Shown here: positions 46,410-54,719 of the stretch, piece after piece
Layout of the letters: each line of letters begins with the position of its first letter
Numbering within the stretch: the first letter of the stretch is position 1
Source of the DNA: CAZAMB01 sp964486335
GTDB lineage: Bacteria; Planctomycetota; Phycisphaerae; UBA1845
NCBI GenBank assembly: GCA_964486335.1
Contig: CAZAMB010000007.1
Location: 1 to 64,000, forward strand
DNA: 64,000 nt
Direction of reading: 5' to 3'
Program-made: the position numbers and the translations under genes
Notes under the pieces: generated by a model
Databases searched by the model: none
Told to the model about the DNA's origin: nothing
The model's input: only the letters and a program-made list of their open reading frames with translations

Positions 46410-47537
46410 TCAAGCGGACGCCGGGCGACGATTGCGCCGGTATGAGGGAAGGGGAGCCGCCGGCTTTTCCACGGCGTTTCTCGGCATTGAACGAGGGGTG
46501 CCATCGGCCGAGGATACGATCGGAACCAGTGTTCCACCGCTGTTCAATGATGCGGTGGCAGCTTCCAGGGCCTGCACGACCGCCAGACCATCGTTGATTC
46601 CCGGTCCGCAGGGCGTGCCGTCGAGCACCCAGTCGGTGAATGCTCTGGCCTGTTCGAGAAGCGGCTCGCAGCGGCGGATAGCGGGCAGATGCACGTCGGC
46701 GCTTCGCAGGGCATACTGAAACTCGCCAAATGAGTTGTAATAAGGCGGTTCGTCGAGGCCCTTGTCGTAGACGCGCAGGGTTTCCTCCGGGTGGATGTCG
46801 TCCCAGTGGGCCATCTTCCGAGAACCGACGGCCGTGAGCGTGCGGACTTTTCGCGGGTTCAACCAGCTCACGTGGATGTGCGCGATGGTTCCGGAAGGGT
46901 ATCGGAGCGTCGCGAAGCAGACATCTTCAATGGTCGGCTGCGTGATGCAGCTTCCCTGGGCTGAAACCGAAATGGGTGTGGCGTCGAGCAGGTAATTGAA
47001 GATGCTAAGATCGTGCGTGCCGAGGTCGAAGAGGGCGTTGACGTCGCCGCGGACGGGGCCAAGGTTCGTGCGGACCGCGTCAAGATACTGGATTCGTCCG
47101 AGCGTTCCGTCGGCGATGAGTGATCGCAGTTTGCGAATGCCGTGGTTATAGAGGAACACGTGGCCGACCATGAGGACGCGGCGGGTTCTCTGGGCCCATT
47201 GTTCGAGCGAGGTTGCCTCGTCCGTCGTGGCGCACATCGGTTTTTCCAGCAGCACGTGCTTGCCGGCCTGCATGGCCTCGGTGCCGAGCTTCGCGTGCGT
47301 CCGCGTCGGGGTCGCGATAACAACGGCGTCGATTGAAGGGTCGTCAAGCAGAATCCGATGATCGGACACGGCATTCAGTCTGGGAAATCGATTTCGGATC
47401 TTTTCCAGGCGATCGACGTTGGTGTCGGCACAGGCGGTAACGGTGGAGCGGTCGTTTTCGGTGAAGACACGAATGTGGTTGGGCCCCCAGTGGCCGCAAC
47501 CGATAACGCCGACGGTCAGTCTGTTGATCTTGTTCAT
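46410..47537 (-). CDS. Gfo/Idh/MocA family oxidoreductase (WbpB-like)
   Basis: 375 residues, ATG at 47537 with GGGGAAAA upstream. NAD-binding motif VGVIGCGHWGPNHIRVF, then IDAVVIATPTRTHAKLG, the EKP motif (HVLLEKPMCATTDE), and VRGDVNALFDLGTHDLSIF. This matches WbpB-type 3-dehydrogenases that oxidise UDP-GlcNAcA at C3. It is the first gene of the minus-strand glycan cluster. WbpA- and WbpI-like genes are not in the window. Confidence 0.9.
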   Translation of the reverse strand: MNKINRLTVGVIGCGHWGPNHIRVFTENDRSTVTACADTNVDRLEKIRNRFPRLNAVSDHRILLDDPSIDAVVIATPTRTHAKLGTEAMQAGKHVLLEKPMCATTDEATSLEQWAQRTRRVLMVGHVFLYNHGIRKLRSLIADGTLGRIQYLDAVRTNLGPVRGDVNALFDLGTHDLSIFNYLLDATPISVSAQGSCITQPTIEDVCFATLRYPSGTIAHIHVSWLNPRKVRTLTAVGSRKMAHWDDIHPEETLRVYDKGLDEPPYYNSFGEFQYALRSADVHLPAIRRCEPLLEQARAFTDWVLDGTPCGPGINDGLAVVQALEAATASLNSGGTLVPIVSSADGTPRSMPRNAVEKPAAPLPSYRRNRRPASA

Positions 47538-47702
47538 CGGGTTTTCCCCGGTTGGGCGCTTATGTTCGAAGGCGCCCTGATCATGCTATCGGACGATCCG
47601 CAGACCGGATGGAGTTTGGGAAAACCCGCGCAACGGACCACGGCAGGCATGTACAAGGCGTTTCCGGGCGCATCGCGGGGTTGGAAACGAAATGAAAGCG
47701 GC

Positions 47703-47731
47703 TTGCCCGAACCGGCGATAGCCGCTATAGA
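47703..47731 (+). promoter_or_regulatory. Candidate promoter for the tRNA-Cys gene
   Basis: TTGCCC (47703-47708), a 17-base spacer and TATAGA (47726-47731), with the tRNA 5' end 87 bases on. The boxes are imperfect. Confidence 0.4.
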
Positions 47732-49239
47732 TACGCGGCTCGGCTAATCCGTTTTTGACGGAGGGCGGTGTGGTTTGCGACGTCGACCGTTCGCCACCAA
47801 CCGGCCGGGGATGTTTCGGCGGCGTACCCAAGTGGCCCAAGGGGACGGATTGCAAATCCGTTATACGTGGGTTCGAATCCCACCGCCGCCTTTGCATTGT
47901 CGACCGCAGGAAACGCACTTTTCGCCTTGTTTTCTAGTTGGTTTTCTATGCGGCACACCGAGCCACCTTTATGGCCAAGTGCGGACGCCTTACCCCCCTG
48001 TCGGATGTTATTTTGGCACACATTTGACACACCTTTGGAGCCAAAAGTCCCCGTTGCCCGCATCCGCTCATGCTCGCTCCGGGGCTCGTCCAACGACGGC
48101 AGAGCGTCGAGTGCTTTGGCAACGCTACCGCGTGCCGTGTGGGTGTATCGGTTCATGGTCAACGTGATCGAGGAATGCCGAGCAAGCGTCTGAGCGTCCT
48201 TTGGATGCACGCCACCGCGTGTCAGGTTCGTTATGAAAGTGTGCCGAAAAGCGTGAAAGTCGAGTACCCGACCCGCATTATCACGGTAGTTAAGGAAACA
48301 AATCTCCTGGCGCTCACGGCGATCACTTCTATCCTGCACGCTCCGAATCCATTTCGATCGACCAAGTCGAAGGTCCGCACGAAGCATTATCGCCAGCCGG
48401 TTCGGGTGTGGCATGTTGAACACCGAATCGGTTGAATTGCGGTCCGCGAGATAACTCCGAAGCTCGGAAGTGAAATCTCTTCGAAGCGGTTGCACATCCT
48501 CCCGGCGCCGTTTGCTGTAAGACGCACCGACAGTGACCGTCGGTGAATCGCCGTCCAAGTCAAACGATGCCACGTTCAAACTCCGAATCTCTCCCGCTCG
48601 CAAACCGGTCATTGCTGCCAACTTGTAAAGCAATGCGCGGTCGGGACCGGTCATGCCAAAGCGAGTCGGGCCGTTGCGTGTCGTCGCCAATAGTGTGCGG
48701 AGTTCATCATCCTCGAACGCCCGCCGGTCGTGTCGCCGGTCGGTTTCAACGTTAAAGCTGACCAGATGTTTCACGGGTGATTCGGCCGCGCGCCGATCTT
48801 TCACGCACCACAAGCAGAAACCTTTGAACGCTTGCAAGTAGTAATTTGCGGTTTGGGCACTCAATGCCGCGTCGCCTTTGCGGGCTTCGCCGAGCCAACT
48901 CTGTACTCGCGAACTCGAAACGTCGCCCCAGCGTTTGAATCCGCAACTCTCGACAATGCGGAGCACCCGATTGCGGGATTCGTCAGCGTGTTGCTTTGTG
49001 TTGCCTTTGGCGAGCAAGGCCGCGTGCCAGTCGGTTACGTGTTCGGTTAAGGGTCGCTTGGCGTGGGCTTCGTAGGGATTCGCTAGCCCCGCGTGCTCCC
49101 GTGCCGCCCGACGGATCAGCTCGCCCTCGAGAATCTCCGCCGCGCTCTTGTCCGTGCAGCGCAGCGATCGCCGTACCCGCGTGCCGCTCGCCGGATCATG
49201 AAACACAGCGTAATAGGTCTTTCCGCGTTTCTTCACCAT
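47725..49239 (-). CDS. Tyrosine recombinase/integrase of a tRNA-Cys-associated element
   Basis: 504 residues. N-terminal arm and SAM-like domain (about 1-165), then the catalytic domain: Arg in LTGLRAGEIRSLNVASF-like sequence (TGLRAGEIRSL), Lys region KRRREDVQPLRRD, HAFRHTFITNL (HxxR), and LARHSSITLTMNRYTH with the Tyr nucleophile. The normal domain ends near residue 395. The frame runs on: residues about 451-474 are the antisense of the tRNA-Cys gene (VGFEPTYNGF), and the last 30 come from chromosome beyond. Facing the 3' end of the tRNA is the normal place for a tRNA-targeting integrase. Thus the C-terminal tail probably depends on the integrated state. Confidence 0.93.
   Translation of the reverse strand: MVKKRGKTYYAVFHDPASGTRVRRSLRCTDKSAAEILEGELIRRAAREHAGLANPYEAHAKRPLTEHVTDWHAALLAKGNTKQHADESRNRVLRIVESCGFKRWGDVSSSRVQSWLGEARKGDAALSAQTANYYLQAFKGFCLWCVKDRRAAESPVKHLVSFNVETDRRHDRRAFEDDELRTLLATTRNGPTRFGMTGPDRALLYKLAAMTGLRAGEIRSLNVASFDLDGDSPTVTVGASYSKRRREDVQPLRRDFTSELRSYLADRNSTDSVFNMPHPNRLAIMLRADLRLGRSKWIRSVQDRSDRRERQEICFLNYRDNAGRVLDFHAFRHTFITNLTRGGVHPKDAQTLARHSSITLTMNRYTHTARGSVAKALDALPSLDEPRSEHERMRATGTFGSKGVSNVCQNNIRQGGKASALGHKGGSVCRIENQLENKAKSAFPAVDNAKAAVGFEPTYNGFAIRPLGPLGYAAETSPAGWWRTVDVANHTALRQKRISRAAYL
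47818..47891 (+). tRNA. tRNA-Cys (GCA)
   Basis: Acceptor GGCGGCG (47818-47824) pairs with CGCCGCC (47884-47890). Anticodon stem ACGGA/TCCGT with loop TTGCAAA; anticodon GCA at 47852-47854. T arm GTGGG-TTCGAAT-CCCAC (47867-47883). No CCA is encoded. The 3' end borders the integrase gene, so it is the likely attachment site. Confidence 0.95.
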
Positions 49240-49246
49240 TCGTCGC

Positions 49247-49459
49247 CTACGCTTTCCGTACTTTTGTGGGTCTCAATTCTAGGCCGAGTACCGAACATAA
49301 GCGGCTCATGGATTCGAGCGTGAGCTGTCGGCCATGCTTGACAAAAGCATGAACGCTTTGATAACCCACGCCCGAACGCTTGGAGAGTTGCAGCATACTC
49401 AAGCCGCTTTCGCTTACTGCCCGCCGAAAAGATTTCTCGACCGATTCTTTAGCACCCAT
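49247..49459 (-). CDS. XRE-family HTH regulator
   Basis: 70 residues from the ATG at 49459 (MGAKESVEKSFRRAV); an upstream ATG at 49489 is possible. The helix-turn-helix is GLSMLQLSKRSGVGYQSVHAFVKHGRQ, followed by LTLESMSRLCSVLGLEL. On the minus strand TTAGAC, 17 bases, and TATTAT lie so close to 49459 that the message could be nearly leaderless. The gene ends 8 bases before the integrase start and likely controls it. Confidence 0.85.
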   Translation of the reverse strand: MGAKESVEKSFRRAVSESGLSMLQLSKRSGVGYQSVHAFVKHGRQLTLESMSRLCSVLGLELRPTKVRKA

Positions 49460-49623
49460 TTCGAATATAATATCAAAATGTTGACACATGTCTAACCCGC
49501 CTCTGATTCTCTCAATGCCCTTCTTTTCGGTGCCGACGTTAGCACGGCCGGATGCCTTCCCGCTTCAGCCAACGGCCGAACCAACGGCACCGCGGGTGTC
49601 GATGATGATGCGCGGTGCAATCT

Positions 49624-51501
49624 TCATGCGTTGCCTTCCAGATCCGTAATAAGTCCCGTACGGGGTTGCCAGCGAAACTGCAGGTTAGGGTCATCCATCA
49701 TCGGCGCGTAACGCATCTTCAAAGGACGAACATGCACAATCCCGCTTGCGCCGTTCCCATGGTCACACCAAACGAGTAGCACATTCTGTGCGTCATACGC
49801 AAGTCGACCGGCCCCAGCCACATCGTCGATGCTGACCTTGATCGGTTCCGCTGTATTGGCGCCCTGCCCCTTACGAAGCGCCGCGATGACGACCAGAGCC
49901 ACTTCGTGACGCCTTGCCAGCTCCCGCAGCGCCGTGGAGTTTTGGATGTCCGCCTGGAATTGATCCTGTCCCGACGACACGAGCAGACCGAGATAGTCAA
50001 GAAAGACAATCCGCCAGCCGAACCGCGTCACCCCGTCGGCGATCAGTGCATCCAGTGTGCTGAGCGTCAGTCCGCCCGGCCAGCGCTTATCGTCGAGGAT
50101 GCAAAGCGGCATGTCCCGGTACTCGGTCGTCACTTTTCGCAAACGATCGCCGAAATCGACTTGCAGTTCTCCCGTCGCCAGTGCGCGCCGTGGAATGTCA
50201 CCGAGCTGCGCAGCCACGAGATGGGCGACTTCATTTGCCCCCAATTCTAAGGAAAAGAACCCTACGGGTTTCCCTGCCTTTGCCGCATTCGCTGCGATTG
50301 CAACGGCGAGTTGCGACTTGGCTTGATTCGTTCTTCCGACCAGCATCGTAACGCCGTGAGTGCGTAGTCCGCCGCCGGTCGCCATATCCAGGGCGCGTAG
50401 TCCCGTTGGGACGTATATGTCAGGGGTCCAAATTATGCCATTGTTCCATAGCTCCCCGATCATCGCTTCATACAACGGGTCGGAACGCCGGTAGTGTTTG
50501 TCGAGGGATGCAGCAACCGCCGCCCTATCCTTCCCGTTCTGATACATTTGGACGATGAGGTCACCGACGTCTTTCAGCCTTACAACCCGATCGAGCGGGA
50601 GCTTGATGATTCGCGCACCGATTCCAGCGTCGGCGAGCTGTTGACGGACGTGTTCGCCCCAAGCTCGCCCGACTTCGTCGTCGTCGGGCGCAATCGCTAC
50701 GGCCAGACCGCGTAGCTTCTCCATCGCTGCAGCGGGCAAGTCTGCCGGATTACTCCGCGACCCTTCCCCGGACGTGATTCCGATTGCCGACCGACCGCAT
50801 GCAATAACTGCCGCCGCCTTCAACTCGCCTGGACACAGCCACACCGGACACCCCCGAGTAAGATCCACCGGCCACACGTGCGACCGACTCGCGCCTTTCG
50901 GTGACCACCACGACTTGACCGATTGACCATCCGCCCGATGCGCCTTGATCGCGACGACTTGTTCGCATTTGCCCACAATCGGGAGCGTCCAGAAGCGCTG
51001 ACCGGGCTTGCCGGTCAGCCCAATACCTAACAGCTCCGCCGTCGCTTGGTCGATTCCGCGTGTGGTTGACAAGTGCAACAGGGCGCCAGAATCCCGCAAA
51101 AGCCGCGCATGTGCATCACCGGCGAACTGAAGCGTGGAATCGGCCAGGCCTCCGCCTTTGCGTGCATCCTGCACTGCCGGCGTCCGATCTTCGAAGGGGG
51201 CTGGCGCCTTGCCATTGCCCAATCCCAGAAGCTCACACGCGTGGGTGAAGTCGCAACCGTGTACCTTGCGGGTCACGTCGAACACATCGCCAGAGTTCTT
51301 ACCTCTGTTCCAGGTGCAGCCGTGACACGTGTACAGCCAGCCCGAACGGTTGTGTTCGTGAATCCCTCCGCTCGGATGCTGGTCGTCGTGGAATGGGCAA
51401 CTCACGTTGTCGGCGACGAATCTTGCCCCTGCATCGGTCAACGCCGCGATCAGCCGCGACTTTTCCGCCTTGATCTGATCAATTTTCGCCCGATCAATCA
51501 T
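49624..51501 (-). CDS. Primase-helicase (CHC2/Toprim primase fused to DnaB-like helicase)
   Basis: 625 residues; GGAGCTGACCA precedes the ATG. Zinc-binding Cys35, His38, Cys59 and Cys62 (SCPFHDD, YTCHGC), a Toprim-like region (CPGELKAAAVIACG, AIAPDDDEVGRAWG), and a RecA-like helicase domain with VGRTNQAKSQLAVAIA as Walker A and VFLDYLGLLV as Walker B. The Walker A has Ala in place of the usual last Gly (QAKS for GKS), as in some phage-type helicases. It resembles T7 gp4/phage primase-helicases and suggests autonomous replication of the element. It overlaps the upstream gene by eight bases. Confidence 0.9.
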   Translation of the reverse strand: MIDRAKIDQIKAEKSRLIAALTDAGARFVADNVSCPFHDDQHPSGGIHEHNRSGWLYTCHGCTWNRGKNSGDVFDVTRKVHGCDFTHACELLGLGNGKAPAPFEDRTPAVQDARKGGGLADSTLQFAGDAHARLLRDSGALLHLSTTRGIDQATAELLGIGLTGKPGQRFWTLPIVGKCEQVVAIKAHRADGQSVKSWWSPKGASRSHVWPVDLTRGCPVWLCPGELKAAAVIACGRSAIGITSGEGSRSNPADLPAAAMEKLRGLAVAIAPDDDEVGRAWGEHVRQQLADAGIGARIIKLPLDRVVRLKDVGDLIVQMYQNGKDRAAVAASLDKHYRRSDPLYEAMIGELWNNGIIWTPDIYVPTGLRALDMATGGGLRTHGVTMLVGRTNQAKSQLAVAIAANAAKAGKPVGFFSLELGANEVAHLVAAQLGDIPRRALATGELQVDFGDRLRKVTTEYRDMPLCILDDKRWPGGLTLSTLDALIADGVTRFGWRIVFLDYLGLLVSSGQDQFQADIQNSTALRELARRHEVALVVIAALRKGQGANTAEPIKVSIDDVAGAGRLAYDAQNVLLVWCDHGNGASGIVHVRPLKMRYAPMMDDPNLQFRWQPRTGLITDLEGNA

Positions 51502-52072
51502 TGGTCAGCTCCAAAATCTCTGCGATCGGGATCGCCGGACCGCCGCACTCTGTGTTTTCCGGGTGTTGAAGGGCACCTTGTGTGGGGGTCCGCTCCGCCC
51601 CGCCGGTAGGCGAAGGGGCGGGGCCGTAGGACGCCCCTACTCCCTCTAGGGAGTTAGGCCGGTTCTTCCGTCTCAAGCGCTTGGCGCGCTTGGGATGGTT
51701 TTCGCCATCTTTGCTCATTGCGCTTGGGATAGGTTTCCCGGCCCTAAGGATACTACTCTTCTTGCGCGCGCTTGGGACGGTTTTTCCGTTGCAAGGGAAA
51801 AACTCCTCGGACGCGAATGTGATCCGATACCACCGCCGATTCGTGGCATGTCCACGACAGCGACAGATCCATCCTCCATCATGCAGAGCGGTCACCGCCT
51901 TGGTGATGGTGGAACGATGCAAACGCGTGATTTCAGTGATCGCTGCCCGCGACGTATTGATTTGTCGTTTTTCGCCGGAAAGCCAACGCAGAGCACCATA
52001 GACAGTGATGGCGTTCCGATTGCTTTTAAGCAACGCGAGCAGAGACTCTGGTTTCGGGCGCGGGCGGGTCAT
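51494..52072 (-). CDS. Winged-helix DNA-binding protein of the mobile element
   Basis: 192 residues. The N-terminal 75 residues form a winged helix (NAITVYGALRWLSGEK, SRAAITEITRLHRSTITKAV, GGWICRCRGHATNRRWYRIT), like plasmid/phage replication or helix-turn-helix proteins. The rest is basic and disordered. It overlaps the upstream gene by four bases (ATGA) and the primase-helicase by eight, so they are translated in a chain. It may load the helicase or bind the origin. Confidence 0.8.
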   Translation of the reverse strand: MTRPRPKPESLLALLKSNRNAITVYGALRWLSGEKRQINTSRAAITEITRLHRSTITKAVTALHDGGWICRCRGHATNRRWYRITFASEEFFPCNGKTVPSARKKSSILRAGKPIPSAMSKDGENHPKRAKRLRRKNRPNSLEGVGASYGPAPSPTGGAERTPTQGALQHPENTECGGPAIPIAEILELTND

Positions 52073-52350
52073 AAATCACCTCCCGCAAATAGAGGCGGCT
52101 CGGCGACAAGTTTGTGGGCTTCGGCGCTGTTGACACAACATCGCAACGCCCAGCGTTGGCGAATCGAAGCACACTCCCCGACATGCGTTGGAAATAACCA
52201 GGTACTGCGTCGGCCGCGTTGGAATCCGCCACAGTTGATCGTTGGACCGTTTGTGCTATGATCTGGGTGCTCAGTAATCGTGCCCGCGATTCCCGTTTTG
52301 CCGACGGGGCGCGGGCCCTTTTTTGGGCCTGCTCGCTTTTTTCTCGTCAT
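52069..52350 (-). CDS. Small basic protein of unknown function
   Basis: 93 residues from the ATG at 52350, which overlaps the stop of the excisionase-like gene (ATGA); GGGAG lies upstream. The N-terminus is basic (MTRKKRAGPKKGPRPVGKTG). No domain is recognised. The exact ATGA linkage on both ends supports it as a real member of the chain. A plus-strand promoter and terminator pair lies inside it (52235-52325). Confidence 0.55.
   Translation of the reverse strand: MTRKKRAGPKKGPRPVGKTGIAGTITEHPDHSTNGPTINCGGFQRGRRSTWLFPTHVGECASIRQRWALRCCVNSAEAHKLVAEPPLFAGGDL
52235..52325 (+). ncRNA. Candidate short antisense RNA (promoter plus terminator)
   Basis: On the plus strand, opposite the small basic gene: TTGATC (52235-52240), 16 bases, TATGAT (52257-52262), then GCCCGCG (52282-52288) paired with CGCGGGC (52310-52316) plus an inner CCCG/CGGG, and six T. 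The RNA would be about 55 bases. Antisense control of a plasmid-like replication operon is a possible role. Confidence 0.45.
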
Positions 52351-52577
52351 GTCGCTCCCTTTCCGTTGGTACGTGATTGCAGATACGTTTCGATGGTAGA
52401 TTGTCTCCAACGCATTCCGTGAGTTCGGTTCAGTCGGAAATCAGGTCGAGGGAACCAACCACCCGCCATTGCCCGTCGAATCCAGCGGTCGGACACCGAC
52501 AGGTATTCGCAGACTCGCTTCGCGTCCCAGAGCCGGTCGAGGTCGAGCGCGCCGGTGCTCTTAGTAGTCGGGGTCAT
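52347..52577 (-). CDS. Excisionase-like/AlpA-type HTH protein
   Basis: 76 residues. The helix-turn-helix (LWDAKRVCEYLSVSDRWIRRAM) and the wing (GWFPRPDFRLNRTHGMRWRQS) match small MerR-like excisionase/AlpA proteins. It starts with an ATGA overlap with the gene upstream and ends with another into the next. Excision or regulation is likely. Confidence 0.8.
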   Translation of the reverse strand: MTPTTKSTGALDLDRLWDAKRVCEYLSVSDRWIRRAMAGGWFPRPDFRLNRTHGMRWRQSTIETYLQSRTNGKGAT

Positions 52578-52756
52578 CGTGTGGATACCGCCTGTCGCCT
52601 AACGACCGAATCCCGGCGTACGCTAACGTCAAATCCACAATGTCGAAGTGCGGCTAGCTGAACTTGTTGCCTCGTTCGGTCTCGATCAGCGACTGCCCGA
52701 ACGAGTACACAGAACGCGACGACCGCGTCCTGAACTGGACTCTTGATCTCTGCCAT
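52574..52756 (-). CDS. Small protein of unknown function
   Basis: 60 residues from the ATG at 52756, with a perfect AGGAGG about eight bases upstream. Sequence: MAEIKSPVQDAVVAFCVLVR and a basic C-terminus. No family is known to me. Its ATGA overlap with the excisionase-like gene and the strong ribosome-binding site support it. Confidence 0.65.
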   Translation of the reverse strand: MAEIKSPVQDAVVAFCVLVRAVADRDRTRQQVQLAALRHCGFDVSVRRDSVVRRQAVSTR

Positions 52757-52783
52757 AAACAACACCTCCTACATTTCCGGCCG

Positions 52784-52908
52784 GTGTCGGGCAGGTGTCG
52801 GCTGAAAGTGCGGCCTTGGAGCTTGAGAATGCCTATTTTTCTAGAGGTTCGTCATCAAAGGTGTCGGCTTAAGTGTCGGCTTAAGTGTCGGCTTCAGTGT
52901 CGGGTAGT
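52784..52908 (+). repeat. Iteron-like GTGTCGG repeats
   Basis: Six copies of GTGTCGG: two upstream (52784, 52795) and four in exact 12-base steps (52861, 52873, 52885, 52897; GTGTCGGCTTAA). They cover the 3' end of the 52881 gene and the promoter region of the replication chain. Confidence 0.65.
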
Positions 52909-53777
52909 GGCTTGCCGGTTCGTCCCTTGCGACGATCGGAAGGTAAGTGGCGTTGCTCTTTCAAAAGGTTGCGGAGTTTCTTGAATCTCGGGAATTCATA
53001 GAGTGTCGTTCGATTGATGCCAGCTGCTTTTGCAATTTCCACGTTAGTCCAGTCGCGATGCTCGATCAACAGCACCATCGCTACGGTCTCACTGTGCATT
53101 TTTCGTGTTGGCTTCATCGCTTCGTCTCTCCCGCCGCTTTGCGACGGCGCCAGTGGGTCGCCCACCACAGCGTCTTGACTTGCTGTTGACCCGCCTTGCA
53201 ACGGAGTCCCCACCCGTGTTTCGACCGGAGGCGCCAACGACTTGCCCGATGTCGCGTTCGAGAGCTGCGTCGCGGAGTTTAGCGCCGTGGGGGTCTCCGC
53301 ATCCGATGAACCCTTAGCCGTCAGGCGCCATACTTGATCTTTAATGCGCATACTCTCTTCATCGTCTGCCCAGATACGACTTTCCTTACAAAGGCCCTTT
53401 ATGGACTCATACACGAGTTTCTCTGCTACACCAGGGAATCGATCTTGGACGGCCATCATGATTCCTATTTTCGTATCACCGTAGTTTGGAATTCCTTCGT
53501 CGTCTGGGTTGCTCAAAACAGCCCTGGCCATCTCTTCATGGAAAACGTCCGCCGAAGGCGGGCAGTGCTTTTTCATCTCCGCTTCGACGCGCCCCAGGCG
53601 ATGCGTTTCACAATTCCCAAGGTGATCAACGATGACTTCGCAAACCTCAGCGTATTTCGGTGGGCACTCGATGATCCTTGCCTTGGCTTGGATGAGTTCG
53701 TTGGGCAAAGGATCGCCCACCGGCATGTCCCCCATGCCGAGACCTGTGTTTGGTTCCGTCTTTGTCCGTCGCTTCAT
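52881..53777 (-). CDS. Element protein with C-terminal helix-turn-helix
   Basis: 298 residues; GAAGGA precedes the ATG. The N-terminal 165 residues have no known domain (HLGNCETHRLGRVEAEMKKH, MARAVLSNPDDEG). A Ser/Pro/Thr-rich linker follows, then a helix-turn-helix (TVAMVLLIEHRDWTNVEIAK, AGINRTTLYEFPRFKKLRNL). Its last codons consist of iteron-like repeats (PDTEADT). It may regulate the element or act at its origin. Confidence 0.7.
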   Translation of the reverse strand: MKRRTKTEPNTGLGMGDMPVGDPLPNELIQAKARIIECPPKYAEVCEVIVDHLGNCETHRLGRVEAEMKKHCPPSADVFHEEMARAVLSNPDDEGIPNYGDTKIGIMMAVQDRFPGVAEKLVYESIKGLCKESRIWADDEESMRIKDQVWRLTAKGSSDAETPTALNSATQLSNATSGKSLAPPVETRVGTPLQGGSTASQDAVVGDPLAPSQSGGRDEAMKPTRKMHSETVAMVLLIEHRDWTNVEIAKAAGINRTTLYEFPRFKKLRNLLKEQRHLPSDRRKGRTGKPLPDTEADT

Positions 53778-54118
53778 TCGGATCTATCCTTCTAAGCAGA
53801 TAGGGAGTCAAATTCTGATTGTGTGCATTGGTGGCATGTGCGAATCCCTTGGCCGGGTTTGGGACGGGGGAATCGATTGAGTATCGCGTCCGCTGGCGTT
53901 GCCCGGTCCGACCGGCAGGGATCAGCCGTCGCCCCGGTAAAAAAGCCTCAGCCACTATACCGCCGTAAGACGGACACTCCAGCTAGCCCGCGCTAGGGCC
54001 GATATAGGACGGCGCGCCGCCCGCCAAGTGGCATGTTGCGACGCTGGTTTCGGAGGTTGGTTGCTTACACCGACAGGCGACGCAGCGCGAAGCGCTAAGC
54101 CTCGGTATGTCGGAAAGT
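53778..54118. other. Non-coding gap inside the accessory region
   Basis: 341 bases. A short palindrome (CTAGCCCGCGCTAG, near 53981) is the only structure noted. No gene is supported. Confidence 0.35.
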
Positions 54119-54601
54119 TCAGGCACCGGGCGTTCCGCGTTGCGGATCAGTCAGCGGCGCCGATAGCGCTCGCTTTCGCATTACGTACGCGCCTGCACCA
54201 ACAACCAGGAGTGCCAATGCGCCGAGGCCGAGTGTGCTCACCGCTGGAACTCCGGTCTGCGACGGATAGACGATGGCGAGAGAGTAGGGAGTGTCCAGAG
54301 CATCGCCGGCCTGTGTGAGAATGTCCTCGGCGTTTGACCCATCTAGATTCGCACGGCGAATCGTGAAACTGTCTACAACCCAGTACATTTTCCCGCCCCG
54401 AATATCGACGACGACATTCTGCCCGAAGCCCTTGGTACTGGCTTCCATTAGCTCGGTTGAAACGACCTCAACCCCAGTGCCATCCAGATTTGCTCGGCGA
54501 ATCGACAATGGATACTGTTGGACCCAGTAGGTCCACTGTGCCTCCACCACAGATCCAACTCCCAGCGACGTTAAGACCACAATCAATATGAATCGAGACA
54601 T
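54119..54601 (-). CDS. Secreted YWTD-like repeat protein with CTERM-type tail
   Basis: 160 residues from the ATG at 54601, with GAGGGGAGA upstream; the frame to 54706 has no site. A signal peptide (FILIVVLTSLGVGSVVEA) precedes two YWTD-like beta-propeller blades (YWVQQYPLSIRRANLDGTG, MYWVVDSFTIRRANLDGSN). The C-terminus is GVPAVSTLGLGALALLVVGA and a basic MRKRA, like PEP/IPTL-CTERM sorting signals. Two blades cannot make a full propeller, so it may be a truncated cargo gene. Confidence 0.75.
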   Translation of the reverse strand: MSRFILIVVLTSLGVGSVVEAQWTYWVQQYPLSIRRANLDGTGVEVVSTELMEASTKGFGQNVVVDIRGGKMYWVVDSFTIRRANLDGSNAEDILTQAGDALDTPYSLAIVYPSQTGVPAVSTLGLGALALLVVGAGAYVMRKRALSAPLTDPQRGTPGA

Positions 54602-54719
54602 AACAAACTCTCCCCTCGCTTTCAAGTGAGACCAGATCGCGGCGCGAACCGGCACGTGTCCAAGGCGGCGCAAGCAAGGCGGGGTCCTTTCACGCAGACC
54701 ACGCACTAGAGATTCGCAT

